Positions 26,270 through 35,393 of a DNA stretch of 64,000 nucleotides are shown here, one piece after another. The stretch comes from Chloroflexota bacterium (lineage in GTDB: Bacteria; Chloroflexota; Dehalococcoidia; Bin125). The stretch covers positions 101,842 to 165,841 of the forward strand of contig JAPOXK010000015.1 of assembly GCA_026707145.1 (NCBI GenBank), read 5' to 3'. The notes below the pieces were generated by a model. It had not been told where the DNA came from. It was given only the letters and a program-made list of their open reading frames with translations, and did not search any database. The position numbers and the translations under genes are program-made. Position 1 is the stretch's first letter. Every line of letters starts with the position of its first letter.

Positions 26270-26599
26270 ATGCCCTTCGACGCCATCTTCCTCACGCTCT
26301 TCTTCCTCACCTGGTGCCTGCTGGCGCTGCTGCCGTGGATCGCGCTGAGCGTACGGCGGCAGGCCCGCGGAGCGATCTGGGCCTTTCCCTTCGCGCTCGT
26401 GGGAGGAGCCGCAGGCGGCATGCTCGTCCCGCTCCTCGGCCTGGACAACGGCGTAGGGGTCGGCGTCAGCATGCTCACCGCTCCCGCCGGCGGCGCGCTC
26501 CTCAGCGCGCTCGCCTTTCTCGCTTGGGACCGATATACGCTCGGCCAACGGTTCGCCCGACTCGGCCTGCAGCAACCGACGCCGTCGCCCCGCCGCTAA
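26270..26599 (+). CDS. Small integral membrane protein
   Basis: This is a 109-aa protein with three hydrophobic segments: IFLTLFFLTWCLLALLPWIA, FPFALVGGAAGGMLVPLLG and a third around LTAPAGGALLSALAFLAW, then a short basic tail. No family is recognised; small-residue (Gly/Ala) packing in the second and third helices suggests helix association. It lies between divergent ispG and proS. The absent ribosome site and the promoter-like TACTCT suggest leaderless expression. Confidence 0.65.
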   Translation: MPFDAIFLTLFFLTWCLLALLPWIALSVRRQARGAIWAFPFALVGGAAGGMLVPLLGLDNGVGVGVSMLTAPAGGALLSALAFLAWDRYTLGQRFARLGLQQPTPSPRR

Positions 26600-26646
26600 T
26601 CTCCGCATGGCCCGCAAGCGGGACCGTGGCTACACTCAACGGAGCC

Positions 26647-28362
26647 ATGGCCACCCGCATGAGCCAGCTGTTCGGGCGCACACTGCGCGAGGCGCCAGCC
26701 GAGGCCGAGAGCGCTAATCACCAGCTGCTTCTGCGCGCCGGCCTGATCGCCCAGCTCTCCGCCGGCGTCTATTCCTACCTGCCGCTGGCCTGGCGAGCGC
26801 TACGGAAGATCGAGGCGATCATCCGCGACGAAATGGACGCCGCCGGCGCCCAAGAGCTCCTCATGCCGATCATCCAGCCACTCGAACTCTGGCGCGAGAC
26901 CGGCCGTGACGAAGCCTACGGCGAGGTGCTCTTCCGCCTGCGCGACCGGCGCGAGCACGAGCACGTCCTCGCCCCCACCCACGAAGAGTCGGTCACGGAC
27001 CTCGTGCGCCGGACCGTGCAGTCCTACCGCGAGCTGCCGGTCACGCTCTACCAGATCCAGCAGAAATTCCGCGACGAACCGCGGCCACGCGGCGGCCTAG
27101 TACGCGTCCGGCAATTCATCATGAAGGATGCCTACTCCTTCGATCACGACGAGGAAGGATTCCAGCGCTCCTACGACGCCATGAGACGCGCCTACGCCAA
27201 CATCTTCGATCAATGCGGCGTTCCCACCCTACCGGTCGAGGCTGACTCCGGCGCCATCGGCGGCAAGATCTCCCAGGAGTTCGTCTTCCTCTCCGAAATC
27301 GGGGAGGACACCATCGCCCTCTGTCCCCAGTGCCGCTACGGCGCCAACACCGAACGCGCGGAGTTCCAGCGCGGCGACCCCGTCCAGGAAACCCCGCTCC
27401 CCTTGGAGGAGATCGCCACGCCGGGGGTCACCACCATTGAGGCTCTGGCCGACTACCTGCACATCACCCCTCGCCAAACTGCCAAGGCGATCTTCTACCT
27501 CGCCGATGGCGCGCCCATCTTCGTCGTGATCCGGGGCGACCTCGAAGTGAACGAAGTCAAGCTGGCTAACCTCCTCGGCGCCCGCGACCTCCGCCCCATG
27601 GACGATCAAGCAGTCGCCGCCGCTGGTTGGACGGCCGGCTACGCGTCGCCCATCGGCCTCAAAAACGTCCGCGCCGTCGCCGACATCTCCATACCGGATG
27701 CCTCCAATCTCGTCGCGGGCGCGAATAAGCCGAACACGCACCTCCGCAACACCAACTACGGCCGCGACTGGACCGCCGAGATCGTCGGCGACATCGGCTC
27801 CGCCCAGGCCGGTCTGCCCTGTCCCCGCTGTGGCGAGCCGCTGGAAACGCACCGCGCCATTGAGCTGGGCCACGTCTTCAAGCTCGGCACCGGCTATAGC
27901 GAGAAGATGGCCACCACCTTTTCCGCCGCCGACGGCGAGCAGCGCTTTCCCATCATGGGCTGCTACGGCATCGGCTTGGAGCGCCTACTGGCCGCGGTCA
28001 TCGAAACCAATCACGACGAGGACGGGATCCGCTGGCCTCGCTCCGTCGCCCCCTACGACATCCACATCGTCGCCATCGACGCAGACAGGGACGAGGTCCG
28101 CGCGCTCGTCGCGTCGGTGGCAGCAGAGCTGGAAGCCGCCGACTACAGCCTCCTCATCGACGACCGGGACGAGCGTCCCGGGGTCAAGTTCAACGATGCC
28201 GACCTCCTGGGGATGCCGCTACGGCTCACGCTCAGCCCCCGCAGTCTCAAGAACGATGCCGTGGAGCTCAAAGCCCGCAACGCTCCAGCGGTGCAGCAAG
28301 TCGCGCGCGCCAACCTCCTCGCCGCGACCACCGCCGCTTTCGCCGACGCGGCAGCCTGCTAG
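26647..28362 (+). CDS. proS: Prolyl-tRNA synthetase, bacterial type
   Basis: This 571-aa class II synthetase has motif 1 around QELLMPIIQPLELWRETGR, motif 2 in YQIQQKFRDEPRPRGGLVRVRQF and motif 3 in MGCYGIGLERLLAA. The editing (INS) domain lies between motifs 2 and 3 (ETPLPLEEIATPGVTTIEALA onward). Start is ATG 26647 or 26659 (MSQLFGRTLREAP, closer to the family N-terminus). TACACT at 26631 lies 10 nt before the first. A longer frame to 26053 overlaps ispG and is not coding. Confidence 0.96.
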   Translation: MATRMSQLFGRTLREAPAEAESANHQLLLRAGLIAQLSAGVYSYLPLAWRALRKIEAIIRDEMDAAGAQELLMPIIQPLELWRETGRDEAYGEVLFRLRDRREHEHVLAPTHEESVTDLVRRTVQSYRELPVTLYQIQQKFRDEPRPRGGLVRVRQFIMKDAYSFDHDEEGFQRSYDAMRRAYANIFDQCGVPTLPVEADSGAIGGKISQEFVFLSEIGEDTIALCPQCRYGANTERAEFQRGDPVQETPLPLEEIATPGVTTIEALADYLHITPRQTAKAIFYLADGAPIFVVIRGDLEVNEVKLANLLGARDLRPMDDQAVAAAGWTAGYASPIGLKNVRAVADISIPDASNLVAGANKPNTHLRNTNYGRDWTAEIVGDIGSAQAGLPCPRCGEPLETHRAIELGHVFKLGTGYSEKMATTFSAADGEQRFPIMGCYGIGLERLLAAVIETNHDEDGIRWPRSVAPYDIHIVAIDADRDEVRALVASVAAELEAADYSLLIDDRDERPGVKFNDADLLGMPLRLTLSPRSLKNDAVELKARNAPAVQQVARANLLAATTAAFADAAAC

Positions 28363-28436
28363 CCTCGTATCCGTAACACAGACGGCCGTCGCAACCTCTG
28401 CTACACTGGTCGCGAAACTGAAAGCGTGTCGCGCTG

Positions 28437-28462
28437 AAGGTGGGCTCCCGCCCACCTTTTTT
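28437..28462 (+). terminator. Intrinsic terminator between proS and nusA
   Basis: AAGGTGGGC (28437-28445), loop TCCC and GCCCACCTT (28450-28458) make a perfect 9-bp stem running into six T. A promoter-like TACACT (28402-28407) lies between the proS stop and the hairpin. It may therefore end proS or attenuate the nusA operon. Confidence 0.8.
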
Positions 28463-28482
28463 GATACCGCTTTTGATACCGC
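28459..28482 (+). repeat. Two tandem 12-bp repeats in the nusA leader
   Basis: TTTTGATACCGC occurs twice head to tail, directly after the terminator stem. Each copy contains TTGATA-like sequence resembling a -35 box; TCGAAT at 28485 would be a weak -10 for the first copy. Function is unknown. Confidence 0.6.
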
Positions 28483-28539
28483 GTTCGAATGGAGCGCCAG
28501 GGCGGCGCGGCGAGCGCAAGCGTCGAGAGGCCTTGACCG

Positions 28540-30060
28540 ATGCCACAAATGAATACGGATGCGACCGAGACGGGCACGGCTGCCGCAGCAGCGCCACCCG
28601 CACCCGCAACACTTCCGCCCGACTTCCTCACCGCGATCACCACCCTGACGGCAGAAAAAAACCTGCCGGAGCCCGTCGTCTTCGAAGCGGTCGAGTCCGC
28701 ACTCGCCGCCGCCTATAAGCGCGACTACAACATCCGCGGCGATGTCAAGGTCCAGATCGACCGAGTATCGGGCGCGCTCAAGGTCTGGTCCCAGATCGAA
28801 GTCGTCGAGATCGAAGAGGACATCGCCGACCCCGATCTCCAGATCGAGTATCAGGCCGCCCTCCAGATCCAGCCGGACACCCAAATCGGACAGCTGCTTA
28901 TACAAGACCATACGGTGGGCGTCGCCGGACGCATCGCCGCGCAGACCGCGAAGCAAGTGGTCTTGCAGCGCCTCCGCGAAGCGGAGCGCGAGGTCGTCTT
29001 CGACGAGTACTCCGGCCAGGAAGGCGACATCCTCTCGGGCGTTGTCCAGCGGCTCGAGTCCCGTCAAGTGATCGTCGATCTCGGCCGGACCGAGGCCGTG
29101 CTCCCGCCCTCCGAGCAAATCCGCATGGAACACTACCGGCCCGGCCAGCGTATCCGCGTCTACCTCCTCGAGGTACTCATGGGCACCAAAGGCCCCCAGG
29201 TCGTCGTCTCCCGCACCCACAAGAACCTGATCAAACGCCTCTTCGAGCTCGAGGTCCCAGAGATCTTCCGCGGCCAGGTGGAGGTCAAGGGGATCGCGCG
29301 GGAGCCTGGGCACCGCACCAAGGTCGCCGTGCACAGCCACCGAGACGGGCTCGACCCTGTCGGCGCCTGCGTCGGCATGCGCGGCATACGCATCCAAAAC
29401 GTCGTCAACGAACTGCAAGGCGAGCGCATCGACGTCATCCAGTGGGACCCGGACCCGCGCCGTTACGTCGCGCATGCGCTCAGCCCGGCCCAAGTACTCG
29501 CCGTGCGGTTACTGCCGGACAGCAACACCGCCGAGGTGGCCGTGCCGAACAAACAGCTCTCGCTCGCCATCGGCAAGGAAGGACAAAACGCGCGGCTGGC
29601 CGCTCGCCTCACCGGTCTGCGCATCGATATCAAGCCGCAGTCACTCGCCGAAAAGCTGGCCAAGGAAGGGCTGGGCCCTCTCGCACCCCAGCCCGAGCTA
29701 CCGAAGCCGGTGACACCCGCGCCGACCACTGTCGAAGCCCAGCCCGCAGCCGCCACGCCTGAGCCCGTCACCGCCGCAACGACAGCCCCCACCCCCGCGC
29801 GTCGCGAGCTGGCGCTTCAGGAACCCGAGGAGCCCGGCGTCGAAGAGGAAGAAGAAGAGGAGGAGATCGAGCCAGCCGCCGCCGAACTCGAAGTCGCGGC
29901 CCCGCCACCCAGCGAGCCCGGCAAGATCCGCTTCGCGGAGGAGGTGCTGGCACGCCCCACCCTGGAACCCAAGCAGAAGAAGCGGCGGAAGATCCGCTAC
30001 GTGGAAACCGAAGAGGGTCTCGACGAAGATCCCTACGCGGACTACGCCGCAGAGGAGTAG
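28540..30060 (+). CDS. nusA: Transcription termination/antitermination factor NusA
   Basis: This 506-aa RNA-polymerase-binding factor has the N-terminal polymerase-binding domain (about 25-150), an S1 domain ([22 protein letters not shown]) and two KH domains ([38 protein letters not shown]). The last ~130 residues are a Pro/Ala-rich linker and a very acidic tail with a run of eight Glu, instead of the AR repeats of Proteobacteria. Its usual upstream partner rimP is absent here. It leads nusA-ylxR-infB-rbfA-truB. Confidence 0.97.
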   Translation: MPQMNTDATETGTAAAAAPPAPATLPPDFLTAITTLTAEKNLPEPVVFEAVESALAAAYKRDYNIRGDVKVQIDRVSGALKVWSQIEVVEIEEDIADPDLQIEYQAALQIQPDTQIGQLLIQDHTVGVAGRIAAQTAKQVVLQRLREAEREVVFDEYSGQEGDILSGVVQRLESRQVIVDLGRTEAVLPPSEQIRMEHYRPGQRIRVYLLEVLMGTKGPQVVVSRTHKNLIKRLFELEVPEIFRGQVEVKGIAREPGHRTKVAVHSHRDGLDPVGACVGMRGIRIQNVVNELQGERIDVIQWDPDPRRYVAHALSPAQVLAVRLLPDSNTAEVAVPNKQLSLAIGKEGQNARLAARLTGLRIDIKPQSLAEKLAKEGLGPLAPQPELPKPVTPAPTTVEAQPAAATPEPVTAATTAPTPARRELALQEPEEPGVEEEEEEEEIEPAAAELEVAAPPPSEPGKIRFAEEVLARPTLEPKQKKRRKIRYVETEEGLDEDPYADYAAEE

Positions 30061-30067
30061 CAGCCGC

Positions 30068-30361
30068 GTGACGGCGCGGCGAAGGAAACGCGTACCGCAG
30101 CGTACCTGCGTGGGCTGCCGCCGCACGGCCCCGCAGCAGGCACTCGTGCGCTTGGTCCGCACGGCCGAGAGGATGGTCCTCGTCGATCAAGAAGAACGTA
30201 CCCCCGGCCGCGGCGCTTATCTGTGTCCCAAGACGGCCTGCTGGGAAAGGGCACTCCAAGGCAGACGCCTGGCCAACGCCCTCCGCACTACACTGAGCAA
30301 CGCCGATCAGGAGCGGCTATGGCGGATCGGGGCAAACTTCCCCGCCCCAGAGACCGGATAG
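30068..30361 (+). CDS. ylxR: YlxR-family RNA-binding protein
   Basis: This 97-aa protein has the conserved QRTCVGCRRTAPQQALVRLVR opening and GRGAYLCPKTACWERA. These cysteines and basic residues mark the YlxR (RnpM-type) family, which has been linked to RNase P regulation in Firmicutes. GTG start 7 nt after nusA. Position between nusA and infB is conserved across many phyla. Confidence 0.92.
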   Translation: MTARRRKRVPQRTCVGCRRTAPQQALVRLVRTAERMVLVDQEERTPGRGAYLCPKTACWERALQGRRLANALRTTLSNADQERLWRIGANFPAPETG

Positions 30362-30365
30362 GGCG

Positions 30366-32183
30366 ATGACTACTGACGCCAAGCACACCGAAAAGCAGCG
30401 CGTACAGATCCCGCGCGCCCTCACTGTGCGCGAGCTCGGCGAGCTGTTGGGCGTCAGCGGCGTGACGGTCGTCAAGGCCCTCATCACCTATGGCCTGATG
30501 GCCGACGTCACCAAGACCATCGACTTCGAAACCGCCGCCAAAGTCGCCACCGATCTCGGCCTCGATCCCATTGAGCACAGTGAAATCGGCGAAGAGGCTC
30601 AGGCTCTGAGCCTCTTCGCCGAAGAAGCCGATGATCCGGCCGTGCTCAAGCCGCGCCCCCCCGTCGTAGCGATGTTGGGGCATGTCGACCACGGTAAAAC
30701 CAGCTTGCTCGATCAGATCCGCGACACGCACATCGCCAGCGGCGAGGCCGGCGGCATCACTCAACATATCGGCGCTTACCAGGCCTCGGTCCGTGGCAAC
30801 CGCATCACTTTTCTGGATACTCCCGGTCACGAGGCCTTCACGCAGATGCGTGCCCGCGGCGCCGAGGCAACCGACATCGCCATTCTCGTCGTCGCCGCCG
30901 ACGACGGCGTCATGCCTCAGACCATCGAAGCGATCAACCACATCCGCGCCGCCGCGGTGCCAATGATCGTCGCGCTCACCAAGATCGACCTCGCGAACGC
31001 CGACCCCGACCGCGCCCAGCGGCAGCTCGCGGAGCACCAAGTTCTCATTGAGGCCTACGGCGGCGATATTCCCTTCGTCCCCGTCTCCGCAGTCACGAAG
31101 CAGGGGATCGACGATCTGCTGGAAACGATCGTGGCCCTCGCCGAGTTGGAGGAGCTCCGGGCAAACCCGGACCGCAGCGCCGCCGGGATAGTGCTGGAGG
31201 CCGAGCTAGACCGCCGGCAGGGGACGCGTACCACCTTGCTGGTGCAGCGCGGCACCCTCAACGTCGGCGACCCCCTGCTCGTCGGCGACACCTGGGGCAA
31301 GGTCAAGGCCTTGTTCGACTTCGCCAGCGCGCGCATCAAGGCCGCAGGCCCATCAACCCCCGTCTCGATCCTGGGCGTCCAAGCGGTGGCTGTCGCCGGC
31401 GACCGCTTCCGTGTGATGCAGAGTGAAAAGGTCGCGAAGGCCCAATACGAAGAGGCCAAGCGCGCGCGCGAGGCCGCAACCGCCCAACTGCAGCACGCCG
31501 CCCGTCTGGATACTCTTTTCGGAGAGATCAGCAGTGGCGAGACCAAGGAGCTCAATCTCGTCCTCAAGACGGACGTGCAGGGCAGTGTGGACCCCATCCG
31601 CCAAAGCATTGAGCAGCTCTCCGCCGACACCGTGCATGTCAAGGTCGTTCACGCCGCCGCCGGGGACGTGACCGAGTCGGACGTCAATCTCGCCCTGGCC
31701 GCCAAGGGAGTCATCATCGCTTTCAACGCGCGCGCTGCGCCCGGCGCCCAAAAGCTCGCCGAGAGCGAGGGTGTCGAGATCCGCCAGTACGACGTGATCT
31801 ACAAGCTCGTGCAGGAAGTGGAAGCCGCGCTGACTGGCATGCTGGAGCCGGTCACCGTCACGGTCGTCGACGCAGAGGCCGAAGTCCTGCAAGTGTTCCC
31901 CATCCGCCGTCTCGGCAACATCGCCGGCAGCCGCCTGAACGAAGGCACCGTGCGTCGCGACCAGCGCGTACGCGTCTTCCGCGGGGAGCAAGAGCTCGCC
32001 ACCGCTGCCATCGCCAGTCTCCGGCGCTTCCAAAACGATGTCCGTGAGATACAGACCGGACAGGAGTTCGGCGTCGCCTTAGAGGGTTTCCAGGATTTCG
32101 AGTCGGGGGACCGTCTTGAGTTCTTCCACGAAGAGCAGCAGGCTCGCGTGATTCGACGCAAGCCTGCTTCCAACCGAGTATGA
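30366..32183 (+). CDS. infB: Translation initiation factor IF-2
   Basis: This 605-aa GTPase places fMet-tRNA on the small subunit. It has one IF2-N region (LTVRELGELLGVSGVTVVKAL) and a G domain with GHVDHGKTSLLD, DTPGHEAF and TKIDLA, then the EF-Tu-like and fMet-binding domains. The N-terminus is compact, lacking the long repeats of the ~890-aa E. coli form. It starts 4 nt after ylxR. Confidence 0.97.
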   Translation: MTTDAKHTEKQRVQIPRALTVRELGELLGVSGVTVVKALITYGLMADVTKTIDFETAAKVATDLGLDPIEHSEIGEEAQALSLFAEEADDPAVLKPRPPVVAMLGHVDHGKTSLLDQIRDTHIASGEAGGITQHIGAYQASVRGNRITFLDTPGHEAFTQMRARGAEATDIAILVVAADDGVMPQTIEAINHIRAAAVPMIVALTKIDLANADPDRAQRQLAEHQVLIEAYGGDIPFVPVSAVTKQGIDDLLETIVALAELEELRANPDRSAAGIVLEAELDRRQGTRTTLLVQRGTLNVGDPLLVGDTWGKVKALFDFASARIKAAGPSTPVSILGVQAVAVAGDRFRVMQSEKVAKAQYEEAKRAREAATAQLQHAARLDTLFGEISSGETKELNLVLKTDVQGSVDPIRQSIEQLSADTVHVKVVHAAAGDVTESDVNLALAAKGVIIAFNARAAPGAQKLAESEGVEIRQYDVIYKLVQEVEAALTGMLEPVTVTVVDAEAEVLQVFPIRRLGNIAGSRLNEGTVRRDQRVRVFRGEQELATAAIASLRRFQNDVREIQTGQEFGVALEGFQDFESGDRLEFFHEEQQARVIRRKPASNRV

Positions 32184-32186
32184 GCC

Positions 32187-32570
32187 GTGTCGCGCCGCAG
32201 CGAACGCCTCAACGACCTGTTGCGCGAGCTCGTCGCGGAGATAATCGCGCGCGAACTCAAGGACCCCCGTCTCCAACTCGATCTGCTCTCCGTCACCGAA
32301 GTCCAGATCTCCCCGGACTTCCGCCACGCGCGAGTGCACGTCTCCATTCTGGGATCGGAGGCGGAGCAAACCGCCGCGATCGACGCGCTTAATCGCGGCA
32401 GCGCTTTTATCCGCCGACGGCTCAAGCCCCGTCTTACGCTCAAGTCCATCCCCTCGCTGCGCTTCGAACACGACGAGCGCCTCCGCCGCGACCAGGAGAT
32501 GCTCCGATTAATCGACCAAGTCGGCCAGGCGGACCGCGCCGCCCGCACCGACTCGGCTGCCGCCAGATGA
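32187..32570 (+). CDS. rbfA: Ribosome-binding factor A
   Basis: This 127-aa KH-type protein matures 16S rRNA during 30S assembly and cold adaptation. RLNDLLRELVAEIIARELKDPR and LSVTEVQISPDFRHARVHVS are diagnostic. GTG start 3 nt after infB; its end overlaps the truB start by 4 nt (ATGA), showing coupling. Confidence 0.95.
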   Translation: MSRRSERLNDLLRELVAEIIARELKDPRLQLDLLSVTEVQISPDFRHARVHVSILGSEAEQTAAIDALNRGSAFIRRRLKPRLTLKSIPSLRFEHDERLRRDQEMLRLIDQVGQADRAARTDSAAAR

Positions 32571-33502
32571 GTGCTGAACCCGTACCCCGCGCGAGCGGCC
32601 AACGCCCTCCTGCCGCGCTCTTTCTGATCGACAAGCCCGCCGGCCCCACCTCGCACGACATCGTCAACCAACTGCGCCGGCTCACCGGCGTGCGGCGCAT
32701 TGGCCACGCCGGTACTCTCGATCCTCTGGCAACCGGGCTCCTCCCGCTCTTCGTCGGGCCGGCCACGCGCCTGATCGAGTACCTCGCGGCCTACCCCAAG
32801 CGCTATACCGCTCGTCTGCGGCTCGGCATCAGCACCGACACCGACGACGCCCATGGCGATGTCATCGCCGAAGCTCCCGTACCGCCCTTAACGCGCGCGC
32901 AGATCGATGCCGCCGCCATGCCCTTCCGCGGCGCGATCTCTCAAGTGCCGCCGACTTTCAGCGCCGTCAAGGTGAAGGGCGTGGTAGCGCATCGCGCCGC
33001 CCGCCGTGGCGACCCACTTCCCCTGCAGGCGCGCGCGGTGACCGTCCACGCGCTCACCATCGACGACTGGCAGTCACCGGAACTCCGCATCGCCGTGACC
33101 TGCAGCACCGGAACGTACGTCCGCGCCATCGCACGCGACCTCGGCGCGGCGCTGGGCTGCGGCGCGCATCTCGTCGAGATGCGGCGCACTGCCATCGGCG
33201 CGGTCAGCACCGATGAGGCGATCACACCCAACGCTCTTGAAGCGGCCTTCGCAGCCGCGACCGGCTGGGAGCACGCCGTACCCCTCGACCGTTTCTTCGA
33301 AGACTGGCAGCGCGTCGTCCTTGCCGACGATCAAGTCACGCGCCTGATACAGGGCCAGCCGCTACACATCCAGCCACGCGAGGAGCATGGACCGCATCTG
33401 TTGGCCAAGGACCGTGCAGGCCGGGTAGTCGCCGTGCTCGCCGCAGCCTCACCCGGATCCGGCCTCTGGCGGCCCGCGAAGGTCCTGCGCGTGACGGGAT
33501 AG
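32567..33502 (+). CDS. truB: tRNA pseudouridine-55 synthase
   Basis: This 311-aa enzyme isomerises U55 in the T-arm of tRNAs. FLIDKPAGPTSHDIVNQLRR and the catalytic-Asp segment GHAGTLDPLATGLLPLFVG are intact, as is the later CSTGTYVRAIARDLG. It ends the nusA operon. Its last 54 nt overlap the end of the convergent cupin gene, so transcription from the two sides must collide there. Confidence 0.95.
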   Translation: MSAEPVPRASGQRPPAALFLIDKPAGPTSHDIVNQLRRLTGVRRIGHAGTLDPLATGLLPLFVGPATRLIEYLAAYPKRYTARLRLGISTDTDDAHGDVIAEAPVPPLTRAQIDAAAMPFRGAISQVPPTFSAVKVKGVVAHRAARRGDPLPLQARAVTVHALTIDDWQSPELRIAVTCSTGTYVRAIARDLGAALGCGAHLVEMRRTAIGAVSTDEAITPNALEAAFAAATGWEHAVPLDRFFEDWQRVVLADDQVTRLIQGQPLHIQPREEHGPHLLAKDRAGRVVAVLAAASPGSGLWRPAKVLRVTG

Positions 33503-33838
33503 GACGTCCGACGGTTCCCCTTGCCTTGCGTGGTCCCCCGGCGCCTCCGGCTCGGTCAGCGGCAGCTCAAAGAGCAGCGCCAACGCGTCCTCCTCGGCAC
33601 GAAGCGAATATCGGGACCCGGCGAGCAGCAGGACCCCTTCTCCAGGCCCAAGTACGGCGTCATCATCGTCCGTCCCAACTTTGAGCCGTCCGTTGACCGC
33701 GATGAGCGCGGTGGCACCCGTCGCGCAGCGGTCAAGAACGGTCGCGCCCGCCGGGACCCTTAAGCCGACCGCGCGCAGCGCACCGGGGAGGCTGCGGGGC
33801 CCTTCAGCACTGGTCGTGCGGATGCGCTGCAACGGCAC
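33449..33838 (-). CDS. Cupin-fold protein at the end of the fab operon
   Basis: This 129-aa protein contains one cupin barrel: LRVPAGATVLDRCATGATAL, VLGPGEGVLLLAGSRYSLRA and LALLFELP match the paired cupin motifs. Metal-binding His residues of motif 1 are missing, so it may bind a ligand without metal. It starts 15 nt after acpP on the same strand. The C-terminal ~18 codons lie over the truB end and may be little constrained. Role unknown. Confidence 0.62.
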   Translation of the reverse strand: MPLQRIRTTSAEGPRSLPGALRAVGLRVPAGATVLDRCATGATALIAVNGRLKVGTDDDDAVLGPGEGVLLLAGSRYSLRAEEDALALLFELPLTEPEAPGDHARQGEPSDVLSRHAQDLRGPPEAGSG

Positions 33839-33853
33839 GATCTGAGCTGGCCT

Positions 33854-34108
33854 CTAGACGACGCCCTGATCCTCAAGGTAGGTGAGGATATCCTCTACAG
33901 TCCGCATCTCCGCCGCGATCTCCTCCGTGATCTCGATCGGGTGCTCGTCGCTCGAGAACTCCTCTTCGATCGCGATCGAGAGATCCACCACGTCCAGCGA
34001 GTCCGCTCCCAGATCATCGATTAAGCTCGACTCCAACGTAATCCGCTCCGCGGGGAGCCGGAGTTGCTCCGCGACGATCGCGATCAGCTGATCAGACGCA
34101 CTACTCAT
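33854..34108 (-). CDS. acpP: Acyl carrier protein
   Basis: This 84-aa acidic four-helix protein carries growing fatty acids. [21 protein letters not shown] contains the DSL motif whose Ser receives 4'-phosphopantetheine. Length and the absence of other domains point to the fatty-acid ACP rather than a polyketide one. It sits just downstream of the two fabF genes. Confidence 0.96.
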   Translation of the reverse strand: MSSASDQLIAIVAEQLRLPAERITLESSLIDDLGADSLDVVDLSIAIEEEFSSDEHPIEITEEIAAEMRTVEDILTYLEDQGVV

Positions 34109-34130
34109 CCCGAAATCTCTGCATCAGCGA

Positions 34131-35393
34131 TTAGCCGTCGACTCGCGCCAGTGCCACGACGGCATTCTGCCCCCCGAACCCAAAGCCGTTCGCGAAAGCG
34201 ACGCGCACTGCCGCTTCACGGCTCCGGCATGCAACATAGTCAAGGTCGCAGTCGGGGTCAGGGGTGTCAAGATTGATCGTCGGAGGCAGGAACTGTCTCT
34301 CAAGAGCGAGCGCAGTCGCCGTCACGGAGACCGCACCCGCCGCACCCATCAGGTGCCCCGTCAAGCTCTTGGGAGAGCTGACGGCGAGACGATACGCGTG
34401 CTCTCCGAATACCTGTTTGATCGCGTTCGTTTCCGCCGCATCGTTCAGCACCGTCCCGGTTCCATGCGCGCAGACGTAGTCGACCGCAGTCGGCGGCCGC
34501 TGCGCCGCCTGCAACGCGCGCGCCATCGCGCGCGCGGCTCCTTCGCCTTCCGGATCGGGCGCACTGATGTGGTACGCGTCGGCGCAGCGGCCGCCGCCCA
34601 GCACCTCCGCGTAAATGCGCGCGTCGCGGGCACGCGCCGCCGCCAGCGTCTCCAATACGCAAACCGCCGCCCCTTCGCCGATCACGAAGCCATCCCGATC
34701 CTTATCGAACGGACGGGAAGCGCGCGCCGGCTCGTCGTTGCGACGCGAGAGCGCGTGCATATTGGCCAGCGCGCTCACGCCGAGGGGCGAGATGCTCGCC
34801 TCCGCGCCGCCCGCCAACACCAGCTCGGCCTCGCCGCGCTGGATCAAGTGGGCGCCGTCGATGAAAGCCGTGACGGAGCTGGCGCAGGCCGCCACCGACG
34901 CGATCACCGGCCCCCGCAGCCCCAACTCGATCGACACCTGACAGGCGGCCATGTTCGGCGCCATGGTAGGGACGAACAAAGCGCTCGCCCGCCCCACGCC
35001 GCGGCGCGCTGCCAGCTCCTGCTCCTCAAGGATCGTGTTGACCCCGCCGCCGCCGGTGTTCACCACCACGCCGACCCGATCTGGATCGAGCCCCGCCCGA
35101 TCGAGCCCAGCATCGGCCAGCGCCAAGTGCGACGCCGCGACCGCGAACTGCGAGAAGCGCGCCATCCGCTTAGCAGCCTTGGCGGACATATACCGCTCCG
35201 GAGCGAAGTCGCTCACCTCCGCCGCGATGCGCACTTTGAGGTCGCTCGCATCAAAGCTGCGAATGGGCGCCACCCCGGAGCGGCCCTCCCGCAAACTCGC
35301 GCCGAAGGCGGCGACCCCCGTACCGATGGGCGTCACGGGCCCGATACCGGTGATCACCACACGGGGCAGGGCCCCGCTATGTTCAGGCGCCAT
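34131..35393 (-). CDS. fabF: 3-oxoacyl-ACP synthase II (first copy)
   Basis: This 420-aa thiolase-fold condensing enzyme has the KAS triad: C170 in SVAACASSV, H310 in CAHGTGT and H347 in SLTGHLMGA. The TGIGPVTPIG N-terminus and the GFGFGGQNA end are intact. It overlaps the other fabF by 11 nt and differs from it enough to be an old duplicate, so the pair may divide chain lengths (KAS I/II-like) or act as a heterodimer. Both have full triads, arguing against a chain-length-factor role. Confidence 0.93.
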   Translation of the reverse strand: MAPEHSGALPRVVITGIGPVTPIGTGVAAFGASLREGRSGVAPIRSFDASDLKVRIAAEVSDFAPERYMSAKAAKRMARFSQFAVAASHLALADAGLDRAGLDPDRVGVVVNTGGGGVNTILEEQELAARRGVGRASALFVPTMAPNMAACQVSIELGLRGPVIASVAACASSVTAFIDGAHLIQRGEAELVLAGGAEASISPLGVSALANMHALSRRNDEPARASRPFDKDRDGFVIGEGAAVCVLETLAAARARDARIYAEVLGGGRCADAYHISAPDPEGEGAARAMARALQAAQRPPTAVDYVCAHGTGTVLNDAAETNAIKQVFGEHAYRLAVSSPKSLTGHLMGAAGAVSVTATALALERQFLPPTINLDTPDPDCDLDYVACRSREAAVRVAFANGFGFGGQNAVVALARVDG

